Assembly: GCA_958510875.1 (NCBI GenBank)
Contig: OY294069.1
Location: 7,015,205-7,079,204, forward strand
Direction: 5' to 3'
DNA length: 64,000 nt
DNA from: Endomychus coccineus
Taxonomy: Eukaryota > Arthropoda > Insecta > Coleoptera > Endomychidae
The notes under the pieces were generated by a model that saw nothing but the letters and a program-made list of their open reading frames with translations, had not been told where the DNA came from and made no database searches. The translations under genes and the position numbers were made by a program. Shown here one piece after another: positions 22,821 to 33,594 of this stretch (within the stretch, counting starts at the first letter, position 1; each line of letters opens with the position of its first letter).

Positions 22821-24170
22821 ATTTAGTTTGGTATATCCCTCAATTGCATGCATCTCCCCTCGGAAGATATTGGGGGATTCCATGGATTCCGAGTATTTGG
22901 TTCTGGACCCAAACACCCCTGCTATTTTGGATCCTTCGATATACCAACAGATTGCTCCTTTTCTAAAACTGTATATTCCCCTGTCTCCACTCTACTTTGA
23001 GTCCAAAGTGGTTGTGGAGGGTATCTTTTTAAACACCTTGCCTATGTCGTCTCTTGGTGCTGGGAGTGTTGGGAGTCGGTATCCTTCTAGCAAAGTGGTA
23101 TGTCTTCCAGCAGAGATTCTCCTTTGCTTATATTAAGCATAGTCTATCACGCAGTCCATTGTATTGCTATATGTAAGGAATTGGTCCCCCTCCATATTAG
23201 AATATAGACAACTATAAGAAACCGCTCTACCCCTGCTACATTAACACCAAACCTGGGTGTATCGCTACCAAGCGAAGTCGTGGTGGTAGAAACTGGAATT
23301 AATCGAACCATTTCTGATGTAACGATTTATTTTAATGCTTATTATACTGAAGTTGATCAACGTTTTACAACTTAACGCAGAGTATACAGTATAAAGCAAG
23401 AATAATTCAGAATGTAAAGTAAAGTTGATTATCTGTATATCTGTTGTTAATGTTCTAGCTTTCAAATGAGCCAATTATTGGAACCCTGCGCACGGAATTA
23501 TCAAAGAGCTCACAAAAGGTAAATATCTGGTAATGTAACTCCCGAGAAATATGTGCTGAATTAACAGGATGTAGTTAATTACGTGAGCATTCTTGTGTAG
23601 CACGGCTACTTACCCTGACACATGATAACAGTATCTATTCATTTGCCATATCTGCTCAGATAATTCAAAGCAAATTGCAAACACAATCGCATTTCACACT
23701 CTAGAGACTATAAATGCATCGTGTTGGAAATTATACTATCCAGCAAATCTATACTGATTAATGCAAATTATTAAATTCAACGCCGCTTATTACGTAAGAC
23801 ACAACATCTATTACGAAGAAGATTAACAAGTAAATCGAGTCAGGCTTTTCTAATTGAGAATACCTATCGCAGTACATCCAAGATGAATTTTCAGATTTTA
23901 TACAAGAAGCTGTTAGTTCTGTGAAATGAAAATTCCCAATTTAACTACCACAAATAATAAGGAGGTAATATTATATATTAATTAGATTCATCACATGACT
24001 TCCCTCACTTTTGTAAGCAAAATAGCTTTCGAACAGTCCGATGCGACGGGTCAAATGTAATTGATTGTAGGAACATAATGGTATATTAGGTTGCATTAGG
24101 ATGGTTTTGGCGCTCGATCAATTCGCGGTCCTTCCGCAATGAGCGAGTATTATTAAGAAAGTGGCTTCCA
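22821..24170. other. No recognisable gene
   Basis: The frame at 22828-23136 (102 aa, plus) follows the gag fragment but shows no protease or nucleocapsid motif. The rest is featureless. Confidence 0.35.
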
Positions 24171-24189
24171 GTTTCCCTGGATGGTGAGA

Positions 24190-24320
24190 TAACTTTTTTC
24201 CAGGCCGAGGTCTATGCCATTCGGACCTGTGCGCTGGGGAACGTGAGTCTACCAAGGTAGACAAATTTATATCACAACCGCCTCTGGGCGCATTTTGCGC
24301 CCGTAGGATTACTTTATATA
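24190..24320 (+). pseudogene. Possible LINE RNase H scrap
   Basis: At 24198-24235 the plus frame reads FFQAEVYAIRTCA. This resembles the block with the second acidic residue of LINE-encoded RNase H (compare FQVEVNAILTCA in the minus-strand domain at 37.46-38.1 kb). Frames decay on both sides, and the other RNase H motifs are absent. If real, it is a remnant of about 40 residues. The identification depends on one motif. Confidence 0.35.
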
Positions 24321-24360
24321 TTACATGAGGCCTAAGCCCTTTGCACCCTATTTCACGTGT

Positions 24361-24690
24361 CACCTAGTGGAGTGATTCCCACCGAAGAGTGTTCATCAGG
24401 CCACCAAAGAGCATTTCCCACACGACTGTTCACCGTGGTCTCCAGGTTAACGATTAACATATCACCTAGTGGAGTGGTTCCCATCCACGAGTATTCAGCT
24501 ATCTACTAGAGGGGCGGTTCCCGCCCGAGTGTGGTCACCATTCTCCCCAGGTGAACGATTTCTAAAGAGGTTATTCAAACGTCGTCCTAGTAAAGCGGTT
24601 TCTACTCGAGGGTGTTCACCTGGCTTCAGAGGTAGGCGAAATCGGTTCCCACTCCAGAGTGTTCACCGAAAACCCGAGGTGAACAAACAG
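24361..24690 (+). repeat. Degenerate GC-rich tandem repeat
   Basis: Phrases such as CACCTAGTGGAGTGGTTCCC followed by GAGTGTTCACC recur at about 24361, 24465, 24505, 24582 and 24640 with substitutions. The whole is more GC-rich than its surroundings. A 179-codon frame (24469-25008, plus) runs through it, but its composition simply follows the repeat. Confidence 0.6.
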
Positions 24691-24699
24691 CCACCTACT

Positions 24700-26100
24700 C
24701 AGTCGGGACCGGGTGGATGGTTTATGCCCAGAAGAGGTATAACACCACCATCTTCGTATCTAGTTTCTGGATCTCCTCACAAAAATTTTTATCAGGTTGC
24801 CACCATGACTTCCGTGAAAATCGGTCAGTTGCAACTGCTTTTGTTCAACTTATGCAGTGCAACTTTGTTGACAGTGAGATGGATCGAGAGCAGGGCCTTT
24901 GACTCGGTAACGGTTGTGCCGTCGATGACCAAGGTTGTAGTAGATGTTGAGAGGCGTAAAAAAACTGCCTGTCATATCCTAGTAGAATCCAACACTGGCT
25001 TCTCGTAGGCTGCCAATCCCGGCTGCGCATACATGCCACCTGAAGCCATAAGAGGCCAAGCCCTCGGCGTTGCTTGCTGAGCTCAGTTTTGTATCAAGGG
25101 GCGCACAATGGACCCAATGAAATGGTCTAAGCGCTCTGGATTTATCCACCCCTGTTTTGATTTATTGATTGAAAATGGCTTTCAAAGTCAAAGAAACTGT
25201 AGAAACACGTCTTGATCCAGATTCCGACAAGGGTATTTGCTGAATAGGCGAAACCCAGCGTAGACGTGAATCCATCAGCACCTACCTACTGATTCATCAA
25301 TATTGAATAAGGCGAATTTGAATGTAAATTGAACGAAAGTTTATGTTCATATTCGAGTGAAATAATGTCCATTAGTTTTACGAGAGTTAGGGTGGTTTCC
25401 GAAGGGTAGAATATTACATATTTCTCGGTTATATTACGACTCGTACAAAAATGTAAACTTCTACAAAGGCACGTCTAGATCAAGTTGGAGTTTCTTTAGA
25501 AGGGAGCACGTGCTTTCCTCGGCTACCAGTCAGAAAGAATTAACGGGAGGATTTTGGCTTTTATAAGTCTCGAGACGAAGTGTAATCCGAATACCAAACA
25601 GGCGCCAGATGTACTGCTGCATAGTAACTACCACCACCTTGTTTTATCCGCTGCCTTTTCTACTTGCTAAGCTTTTCAGTTTGGACCTTTCCCAAATAAT
25701 TGATCAGCGTCTTGTTAACGCCATAAAGGTGTACAGCATAGAACAAAAATAATGTGTCTCTTTAATATGAGGGTCTACAGCTACTTTCAAATACAATTCC
25801 AGAATAACTAGAATGGAAATTGATATGAAAGAAACGATAAGTGTAATTCTTGTTTCAAGAACCGATTATAGCCCAGTAAGCCATGTGAATCTCACAAAAT
25901 ATTCGAAGAAATTGAAATGTTTGAGATTTTTTTACGATTTTGTCTCGTTTCAAGTTATGTGAATGTTCCTTCCTCCCTTGGCACTTCAAAAGGTCATGCA
26001 AACAACCATGCACTTTCAAAGTTTCAAAATTGATTCATCAGCCATTCGATAGGGATCCCCAGGTACTATGGCTGAATCTAAATGGTTTGAGAAATCACGT
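24700..26100. other. No recognisable gene
   Basis: Unassigned sequence with several short frames on both strands and no recognisable motif. Confidence 0.4.
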
Positions 26101-26116
26101 TTTAGAAATTGATCCA

Positions 26117-26156
26117 TCTTCTGATGATGGTCATGAGACCGAAACGTACGTAAAGA
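26117..26156 (+). ncRNA. Hammerhead-ribozyme-like motif, 5' pseudo-LTR of PLE 2
   Basis: TCTT and AAGA form stem I. CTGATGA (26121-26127) is followed by the perfect hairpin GGTC-ATGA-GACC, GAAAC (26141-26145), a GTAC loop and the cleavage triplet GTA (26150-26152). All core residues match the hammerhead consensus. ACGTACGT is self-complementary, so dimer folding is possible. Confidence 0.72.
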
Positions 26157-26814
26157 CGAAAATATAAAGCATACGTGTTAGTGTGACCTATTTCCCGAAA
26201 ATTTATATATAATGGAATAGTCACTAAAAAAAATACGGTAATATGTTGTTAAAATATGCAATATACATCAATGTGTGCAATTAAAAAAAAACAATTTACA
26301 ACAAATACATGGGGCAACATGTATCGTTTTTTTTCTCAATGAGATCCCAGTAGAAAGAAAGCTTGTGTTAGTGAGCTGTCGTCTTTAAATGCTAAACGAC
26401 TTGGAATTTCTTGTGACATCTGTAGATAAATATATTTTCATGAATAATAGTAGTAATAGTAGTGAACATTACCGAATGAAGAATGTTATAGAAGTCGTTT
26501 TATTATAGAAAACCTCAAGTTAAGTAGGCGATTAGTAATTACTTTTGTTTTGAGGTAAAATTATAATTTGCTTTTTCTGGCAAATTTTTAAACTTGAGAA
26601 TTATATTATTTAATAATTTTTGTCACAAATATAGCAAAAAACATTTTCAGCGTATACTTTTTAGTTCTGAATTGTCACAATCCAGTTGTTTTAAAAGAAA
26701 TTGTAGATGCAGATTTTGTTTGAAATAAGCGCGGTACACCATACTAAGAAATGTTAGTCGATTATCAATATCTTTTATGTAAGAAAGACTTTTGCTAGAT
26801 AAAAATGATAAGGT

Positions 26815-26950
26815 CTTTCTAGTCCAGATCGATCGGTAACGCCACAAATTGATAGTGCTGAACAGCTGTTTCGCTCTTCTCATAAAGTTCATCATCAATT
26901 ATTATACTCATAAACTATAGAGCAGAACAGCTGTCTAAATCTATTAGTTT
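26815..26950. repeat. Inverted pair of hammerhead-like dispersed repeats
   Basis: Minus copy at 26822-26890: TATGAGAAGAGCGAAAC, then AGCTGTTC, ending in the GATCGATCTGGACTAG arm. Plus partial copy at 26910-26955: CTATAGAGCAGAACAGCTGTC. The pair joins directly to the RT frame and marks the breakpoint that removed the N-terminus of PLE 2. Confidence 0.55.
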
Positions 26951-26961
26951 GTGGCCATAAT

Positions 26962-28350
26962 GGGCTAGCACCTTATATCTATGGGCTTCTCAAACTACAT
27001 AAAAATGATATACCTCTAAGACCCATTGTTAGTAATATTGGAGCGCCTACTTACAATTTATCAAAATTTCTATCAAAATCTATCAATAATATAATAGGAA
27101 AAAATGAATTCTATGTAAAAGATTCATGGCACTTTAATGAATTTATAAAAAATCAATCCGTACCCGTAAACCATCAGTTGATTTCCTTGGACGTTGTTTC
27201 TTTATTTACAAATATACCTGTTGTTTTGGCATTGAATAGCATCAAAAAACGTTGGGCAGAGATTAAAAACCACACACCTCTAGATCAATCGGAATTTATA
27301 AATGCTGTAAAATTTTGTTTAGAATGCACATACTTTCAGTATGGTGAGCAATTTTTTGGACAAATATTCGGCACAGCAATGGGATCTCCTATTTCAGCTA
27401 CCATTGCTAACCTCGTTATGGAGTGCCTAGAGGAATCTGTTATGAGTTCATTAGATTTTCGGCCTGTATTCTTTAAACGGTATGTAGATGATTGCCTTAT
27501 GTGTGTTCCCAACGATAAAATTCAATATGTAATTGATAAATTTAACAATTTCCACTGTAAACTTCAATTCACTTGTGAAATAGAATTAAACAATAACATA
27601 AATTTCCTAGATATGAACATTAGGCATGATGCAGATGGAAAAATAAAAACCTCTTGGTTTACTAAAGAAGTATGGTCTCAACGTTATCTTCACTTCAATT
27701 CCGTTGCACCAGCTTGTTATAAAAAAAGTGTCAGAAACAGCCTTACAGATCGCGCGATAAAATTGTCCCACGCAGATGACCGCCCCAAAAATTTAAAAAT
27801 TGTTCGTAATACACTAGAATTGAATGGCTACCCAAAAACTTTTTTCAATCCTATCATTAAAGAAAGAATAAACAAAACCTATAATGGTTCGCCGTATAAA
27901 AATAACATAAAAGGTAATACAGACAATTTTATAACTCTACCTTACATTCGGGAGACCTCAGAGAAAATCAAAAAATGTTTGAAAAAGTATGATATAAATG
28001 TTGCGCATAAACCTACTAACTGTGTTGGGAAATATTTCTCAAATCTAAAACCGTTAATACCCAAAGATAAACAAACCCACACAGTGTATAAATTGAATTG
28101 TTTAGATTGTGATGGAACCTATACTGGAATCTCTAAACAATATTTACAAAAAAGAATGTACGGCCATAAATATAGCACAAGAAATAACAACTTAGAAAAT
28201 TCCACCGCCCTTGCTAAGCATTGCTTTGATTATAACTATCAATTTGATTACAAAAATGTTAATATCTTAACTGAGGAAACCAATTATTATAAAAAGATCT
28301 ATCCTGGAGATGATTCACATAAAACGGGGCCCCAAATCTGTAAATCATAG
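26962..28350 (+). CDS. PLE 2 reverse transcriptase with GIY-YIG endonuclease, N-terminally truncated
   Basis: The open frame runs in phase from at least 26962 (reading GLAPYIYGLLKLHKNDIPLRP), well upstream of the first possible conventional start at 27178, to the TAG at 28348-28350. The order is the LH-K-P finger segment, SLDVVSLFTNIPV (motif A), GTAMGSPISATIANLVME (motif B), RYVDDCLM (YVDD, motif C), INFLDMNI, SWFTKEVWSQRYL, and a C-terminal GIY-YIG-type nuclease. The nuclease has TVYKLNC.DCDGTYTGIS, K/R residues in the QKRMYGHK helix, then STALAKHC. About 460 codons remain. The protein is AT-biased and clearly a different subfamily from PLE 1, though with the same domain order. The N-terminal third is missing, so this copy is probably not autonomous although no stop interrupts the core. 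Confidence 0.92.
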   Translation, partial: GLAPYIYGLLKLHKNDIPLRPIVSNIGAPTYNLSKFLSKSINNIIGKNEFYVKDSWHFNEFIKNQSVPVNHQLISLDVVSLFTNIPVVLALNSIKKRWAEIKNHTPLDQSEFINAVKFCLECTYFQYGEQFFGQIFGTAMGSPISATIANLVMECLEESVMSSLDFRPVFFKRYVDDCLMCVPNDKIQYVIDKFNNFHCKLQFTCEIELNNNINFLDMNIRHDADGKIKTSWFTKEVWSQRYLHFNSVAPACYKKSVRNSLTDRAIKLSHADDRPKNLKIVRNTLELNGYPKTFFNPIIKERINKTYNGSPYKNNIKGNTDNFITLPYIRETSEKIKKCLKKYDINVAHKPTNCVGKYFSNLKPLIPKDKQTHTVYKLNCLDCDGTYTGISKQYLQKRMYGHKYSTRNNNLENSTALAKHCFDYNYQFDYKNVNILTEETNYYKKIYPGDDSHKTGPQICKS

Positions 28351-28801
28351 GGTAGACACACAAAATCTAAGTCATATTTATACTAATTTGATTAAATAAT
28401 CTCTTGCAAATTCTTACATACGTCTTTATAATTGTTGAAAATGTTTTTAGGAAGAATTCGTAATAGTAATTTTCCAGTACAGGTCTGAAACCGTTCTTAA
28501 GTACCTACTCATAAATCCTACACATCTGGTTTCGAAAGTAGATACTTGACAAATAACTTCGTTCTTCTCATTTGTTGTGAGAATACCAATCAATATGCAC
28601 TCATATATTTTAATAATATTACTGAATAGCGGATTCTTACTACAAAAAAAATTGTTATACTTTAATACTGACGATACAATTTCGATTATTCGTAGTTCTG
28701 TTCGTTTCGACAGCTTGGGCTCTTTTGATTGAAGTTAAATTGTGCGATTTGGACGCTTGTGCTATAATTAGTTTTAGTAAACCCCTTTTTAGACATAGTG
28801 A

Positions 28802-28843
28802 GTCTTCTGATGATGGTCGTGAGACCAAAAAGTACGTAAAGAC
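28802..28843 (+). ncRNA. Hammerhead-like motif, 3' pseudo-LTR of PLE 2 (mutated core)
   Basis: GTCTT and AAGAC form a 5-bp stem I. CTGATGA (28807-28813), the hairpin GGTC-GTGA-GACC and GTAC-GTA are intact. The conserved GAAAC is AAAAA here (28827-28831), which should abolish cleavage. Confidence 0.65.
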
Positions 28844-28899
28844 AAATATTTAAAACAAAGTGTTAATGTGACCCATTTCCCGAGAATTTTTATGTATGA

Positions 28900-30028
28900 A
28901 TCAAATAACCCGTAATTGCATTGTCTGTAACAAGGCTATGATTGTCGTTTCAATTGTCTTCATGTTCATTCAATATAACAATACTCAAGCATACTATAAT
29001 AATATGCTCTAAGACATGCGAACATGCACTCATACGAAAAAGTTCAAATATGCATTATATGAAGTTCATATATATTTTGCATATAATCCAGTCTATAACA
29101 ATAAATTATAACCCCTGTATGACAATTCTCGCGGTCATATCATTGGAGAGATCTTCCACATATTATTCGTGGCTTCAAAATGATATGCATGAAAGTGATT
29201 CTGAATGTTAAGACAGGAAATGGTCGTTCCATAAACTTGAAAGGACATCAGTCGAAGTCGTTGAGGATGGGACGCTCTCCATTTCTTCATGAAATCTGAG
29301 TCAATAGTTGGCAATTTGATATTAAAATACAAGAGGAGGCGCTCCCCGCCGGGCCCATCTCAAGGGTGAAACGGAAGAGAAGACCGTTGATGGGATGAGT
29401 CTCGCGGGCCGTCATCCATTCTGTTTCTGCTTCGCCACCTCGTTTATTTACGTGCTTTATTAGCCGGAACAGAGGGACGGGCAGGGCAACAAATTGCATG
29501 TCGGGGATAATCTAAATAACAATGCTCGAATAAAAATTCCTTTATTTCCGTACAGTTTAATACAGATTAAATTTGGAACGATGGTCGTTCTTTAGAACCG
29601 TCGCGAGAGTTTATTCGACGCAATTTTTTTAAACTGGCTAATCTCTTCAATCGGTTTTTCTACCCCATTCGCAGTATGTAATTATATTTTGAAACTAATA
29701 TTACACAATGATAATTAATTTGCTGCAAGTGCAAAATTGCGGTAAAAAAAATGGAAACACTGTAACAACATATTGCATCCGCATCTGAAAGTTTTGTTGT
29801 GGGGGACGGGGGCCGGGGGTGCTGAAAGGAGTGAGGTGGTGCCATTTGGACAGACTTTCCAGTGTATTTTATAAGGCTGGTATCGTACAGTACGTGATTG
29901 GATGCAAAATATAACACGGGTAAATTTACCTAAACGTGCAAAACCCAGAATGTTTACCCAATAAAGGGTCAACAGATATGCCAAGAATAAAGTTTGATTG
30001 TCTCTCGAAAAATTGAGACGTGAGCATC
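28900..30028. other. No recognisable gene
   Basis: A GC-richer block at 29330-29490 stands out, but no frame in it shows a family signature. Confidence 0.4.
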
Positions 30029-30036
30029 GTACTTGT
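30029..30036 (+). repeat. hAT target-site duplication, left
   Basis: GTACTTGT, identical to 32872-32879. Eight bases is the length expected for hAT insertion. Confidence 0.92.
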
Positions 30037-32871
30037 CAGTGGCGGCTATTCGAAGGAGGCTAAGGAGGCTCAGCCTCCTCACCACTTTATCTTAATGATC
30101 ATTCTCCATTTTATTTCCTGTTTCTCTGATAATTCCTTAAATTTTACAATTAATTCCCCGTTCTCAGTAGTTATTTTTAATCTGGCAACAGTGGCCAGAG
30201 GCTAGATTCTCTATATATCTCAAACGCTAAATACGTGTGGTCAACACAGTTGCCGTTTTTCCAACCAGTCAATCGCCAAATAGCGTGAAACGGCGAAAAC
30301 GGCAACAGGGTAGGGAGGCTAGCTTTTCGTACCCATTCGTCGGTCGAATGAAATACGATTACTTGCGCTCCCGCCTCCCGCTGCTGGAAGAATGCGGTTA
30401 GTTGTTGTTTTTATTCCACGAGGCGTAGTAAGGTTAAGTAGTTAATTTTTAAGTTATAATTTATCTAATCGGAATCGGTGAACGTTAAAATTATGAGTGA
30501 CTTAGTTGCAGAGTTCTTAGAAAATCCATTTAGTGGATTAACATATGATAGAAAAGTGTTCTTCAAAAACAAACGGCCTTTACCGGATTTGAAAGGATTA
30601 GTGATGGCAGGGAAGTATCAAAATCGATCGTTTAATACTGATAATTATAAAAAATATGTATGGTTAACGGGATCTGATGTACACAATAAATTATATTGCT
30701 GGTATTGCTTGCTATTCACATCAGATACAACTTCATGTTGGGGGCACTTGGGTTATAATGATTTGAAAAATTTAGCTCGTGGCCTAGAAAGACATGAAAA
30801 ATCGCAGGAACATATTACATCGTGTATTAAGTTCAAATTAACCGGTAAACAGAATATTGTTAATGCGATTGATTCTACACGAACACATTTTAAAAAAATC
30901 ATTGATTTCTTATTGTATTTATCATTTCAAGATTTGGCTTTTAGAGGGCATGATGAAACTGAAAATTCAGTTAATAAAGGTAATTTTAGGGAATTGTTAG
31001 ATTTGTTTTGTAAATACGACAGTAAGCTTCGCGATTTTATGACTAACGCGTCAGTATTTGCAGACACCTCAAAAACAAAACAAAACGAAATTCTTGATTC
31101 AATAATTTATGTCCTCCAAAATCACATAAAGGATGAATTATTTAATGTCCCTTTTTTTCGTGGCAGGTTGACGAAACAACTGATATAACGTGTAAATCAC
31201 AATTATCAATAATTTTTAGATTTGTAAAAAATGGACAACTAGTGGAAAGATTTTTAGGGTTTTACGATGTTAGTTCGGGAAGAACAGCGATCAATTTATT
31301 TAATTTCTGAATGGAAACATTTCAACGATTTGACTTTGCGAATAAATTAATAGCTCAAACCTACGACGGCGCATCTGTAATGGCGGGACATTTAAACGGT
31401 CTTCAAACAAAAATAAAATCAGTTTCGCCTCAGGCTATTTTCACCCATTGTTACGCTCACAACATGAATTTGGTTTTAAGTAATGCATGTAATTCCATTA
31501 AGGAAGTTAGAATTTTTTTTTTCCAACTTGTCGTCATTTTCAAATTTTTTAAGCAAATCCACCAAACGAACTGAAATTTTGAATAACATAGTAGGAAACA
31601 GAATTCCCTGTAATGCTCCAACTCGATGGAATTTTACATCACGTGCAGTGTTTACCATTCACAAAAATAAAGACAAATTAATTGAAACATTTGATTTTAT
31701 ATTAAACAGTGATGACTTTTCGACAGATCAGGTTTCATTAAATCCTGCTGTTGGTTTAAAATCTTATTTAGAAAATGAAGAATTTTTGTTTTTTCTTGAT
31801 ACTTTTAAATTAATATTTGAACAAACTGATCTTATTTTTCAAATTTTACAACATAAATTCACTGATATAATTTATTCAAGAGATCGGTTGAAACATCTCA
31901 TTGATAAAATTTCAAGTTTCCGTAATACAGAATTTCATTTTAATATTTTTTTTCAAAATTTTTCAACTGATGAGGCTCCTCCCGCGAAAAGGAGGAAAAC
32001 ATATAATTTGGTAGACAAGAAACTACATTATAAACAACTTTTTTATGAAATTTTAGATACTATTAAAGGTTAAATTGAGATTCGATTTTCCGATTTACAT
32101 GAATTGAAGTTTTTCGACTTGACGAATAGAAGATTTTTCGAATCTTTTTCAAAAGAGTTTCCCAATACACTTTTAGATAACTTAGTTCTAAAATATAAAT
32201 TTTTTGATAAAATAGCACTGCACAATGAATTATGCGTTGTATACTCGGATAAAGATATTTTAGGCCAGTACGGCAGTCACGTCGATATGATAAAATATAT
32301 GATAGATAATGATTTGCAACAAGTTTTACCTCAGTTTTATAAACTACTTTGTTTGACAGTCACCATTCCTGTCACGTCGGCATCGGTGGAGAGATCATTT
32401 TCTACTCTCAAACGAATTAAAACTTACATGCGAAATACAATGGACCAAAATCAATTATACAATTTTAGTTTGATATCTATTGAAAAAGATTTAGTAAAAC
32501 ACTTAAAACAAAATGATACATTTTATGATAATATTATTGATCATTTTTCGCAAACTAAAGACCGTATAATTCCGTTAATATATGAAAAAAGTTAATAAAA
32601 TTAATAAAAATAAACAAAATATGAAAAATTCCAAAAAAAAGAAAGAATATCAAAAATCCAAAAAAAATAAAAAACAAAAAACGAACAAAAAAATTTTTTG
32701 CCAAGAGAAACACCTCCACGTTTGTTCTTGCTGGGCAACAATTAATTTTGTCACTGAAGTAGCTGGTACGGTCGCTGTGCAAAAGTTAAATTAATTGGCG
32801 GAGTAGAGTTTATTTAAAAAAAACGTTTTATGTCCAGCCTCCTCTCTTAAAAAGTTCAAGAGCCGCAACTG
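30037..32871 (+). mobile_element. hAT transposon, structurally complete with degenerate transposase
   Basis: The left end starts CAGTGGCGGCT and the right end is the inverse of CAGTTGCGGCT, followed in each case by a GGAGGCT block. The 8-bp target duplication is perfect. Length is 2835 bp. Just inside the left end is a small GGAGGCT/AGCCTCC palindrome. The interior encodes a zinc-finger-type hAT transposase now broken by frameshifts and stops. A very A-rich stretch (32585-32700) precedes the right end. Confidence 0.93.
30478..32595 (+). pseudogene. hAT transposase with N-terminal TTF-type zinc finger (P52rIPK/ZMYM-like group)
   Basis: The first frame (30478-31188) carries the TTF-type zinc-finger region: RPLPDLKGL, a W-T-G-S segment, LYCWYCLLF, then LARGLERHEKSQEH. 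Near 31165 the frame shifts. VDETTDIT, with the first catalytic Asp, is then read until a TGA just before 31311, followed by LIAQTYDGASVMAG and THCYAHNMNLVL. A second shift in a T-run near 31515 returns to the first frame (31560-32073). An in-frame TAA at 32071-32073 follows, and the last frame runs to 32595 with the dimerisation region IPVTSASVERSFSTLKRIKT. The protein would cut and join element ends in the nucleus. Two frameshifts and two stops mean this copy is dead, although all domains are still easy to read, so the decay is recent. Whether another copy mobilised it cannot be told from the sequence. Confidence 0.92.
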
Positions 32872-32879
32872 GTACTTGT
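32872..32879 (+). repeat. hAT target-site duplication, right
   Basis: GTACTTGT, identical to 30029-30036. Confidence 0.92.
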
Positions 32880-33129
32880 AAGAACACATATGCCAAAATT
32901 TGCATATGTGTCGTTCTTGACAAACTCAATTGATCACGAAGACCATCTTTTCAAAATAAGAATAATGGGGACTCATTTGAATACTGCTTTTTCCAATACT
33001 TTATACCATTACCAGAATATGTGTATGCATGAAAGTTGAATGCAGCTTAAACGAAATTTGGCATTCAAACAAGATTGAGCTTGAGTTTTAGGAATCAGTA
33101 TATACGAGAGTCTCGTGAGTTGGAGAATT

Positions 33130-33590
33130 CGATATGTTTGTATTAGATCTCCATGATTTTTCCTATCATCTAGGGAAGGTAATGCCAATTTCTGTGCTCG
33201 CGCTTCGTATGGGAGATGAAAGAGACATCATCATCATTCAGAACACCATTATTCCACTGAGAATAGATCAGATTGAAGTTTTCAATAATGCATGAACGAA
33301 TTTGCGCATATCATCAGCGTAGAATGCATTCACGCTCAAACTTAAAGACCGTGTTAGGTTTGAAGTATATATTAGATAAGACCCAGCACATATCCCTGTG
33401 GTACACCTGAAACAACATTATGAATTTTGGACCGACTTGAACTGAGAAAAAAGCTATGTATCGAAACAGCTTCCCGCCCGTTCCAACAAAGTCAAGTTTG
33501 GCTAATAGCTTAGTTTTAGGCACACGGTCAAAGGATTTTGAAAAATCTATGGGCAGATTCCTGTCTGCCATTTATAAACTTAATTCCTTA
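33130..33590 (-). pseudogene. LINE reverse transcriptase palm fragment
   Basis: Minus strand from about 33570: LPIDFSKSFDRVPKTKLLAKL is RT motif A with the catalytic Asp. GGKLFRYI and a frameshifted SRSKIHNVVSGVPQGYVLG follow (motif B). After another shift comes NAFYADDMRKF, the YADD active site, at about 33310-33345. The order and wording fit a Jockey-type non-LTR retrotransposon. At least two frameshifts and missing fingers and C-terminus make it a fragment of about 150 residues. Its wording differs from the LINE RTs at 9.8 and 62.6 kb, so it belongs to another family. Confidence 0.85.
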
Positions 33591-33594
33591 GCAA

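Larger units (their letters stand above)
26117..28900 (+). mobile_element. Penelope-like element 2 between two pseudo-LTRs
   Basis: Two direct repeats of about 100 bp (26115-26215 and 28801-28895), each with a hammerhead-like core and the downstream GTGTTARTGTGACC block, bracket the RT/GIY-YIG frame in the same orientation. The region between 26220 and 26940 is rearranged and contains an inverted pair of another hammerhead-like repeat. The RT N-terminus is therefore lost. Confidence 0.8.

Noticed and set aside
22828..23136. 102-codon frame after the gag fragment, considered as gag-pol continuation
   Set aside because: It shows no CCHC knuckle, protease DSG/DTG or RT motif.
24469..25008. 179-codon frame
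   Set aside because: Its first half follows a degenerate tandem repeat and its composition is repeat-driven. No domain is recognised.
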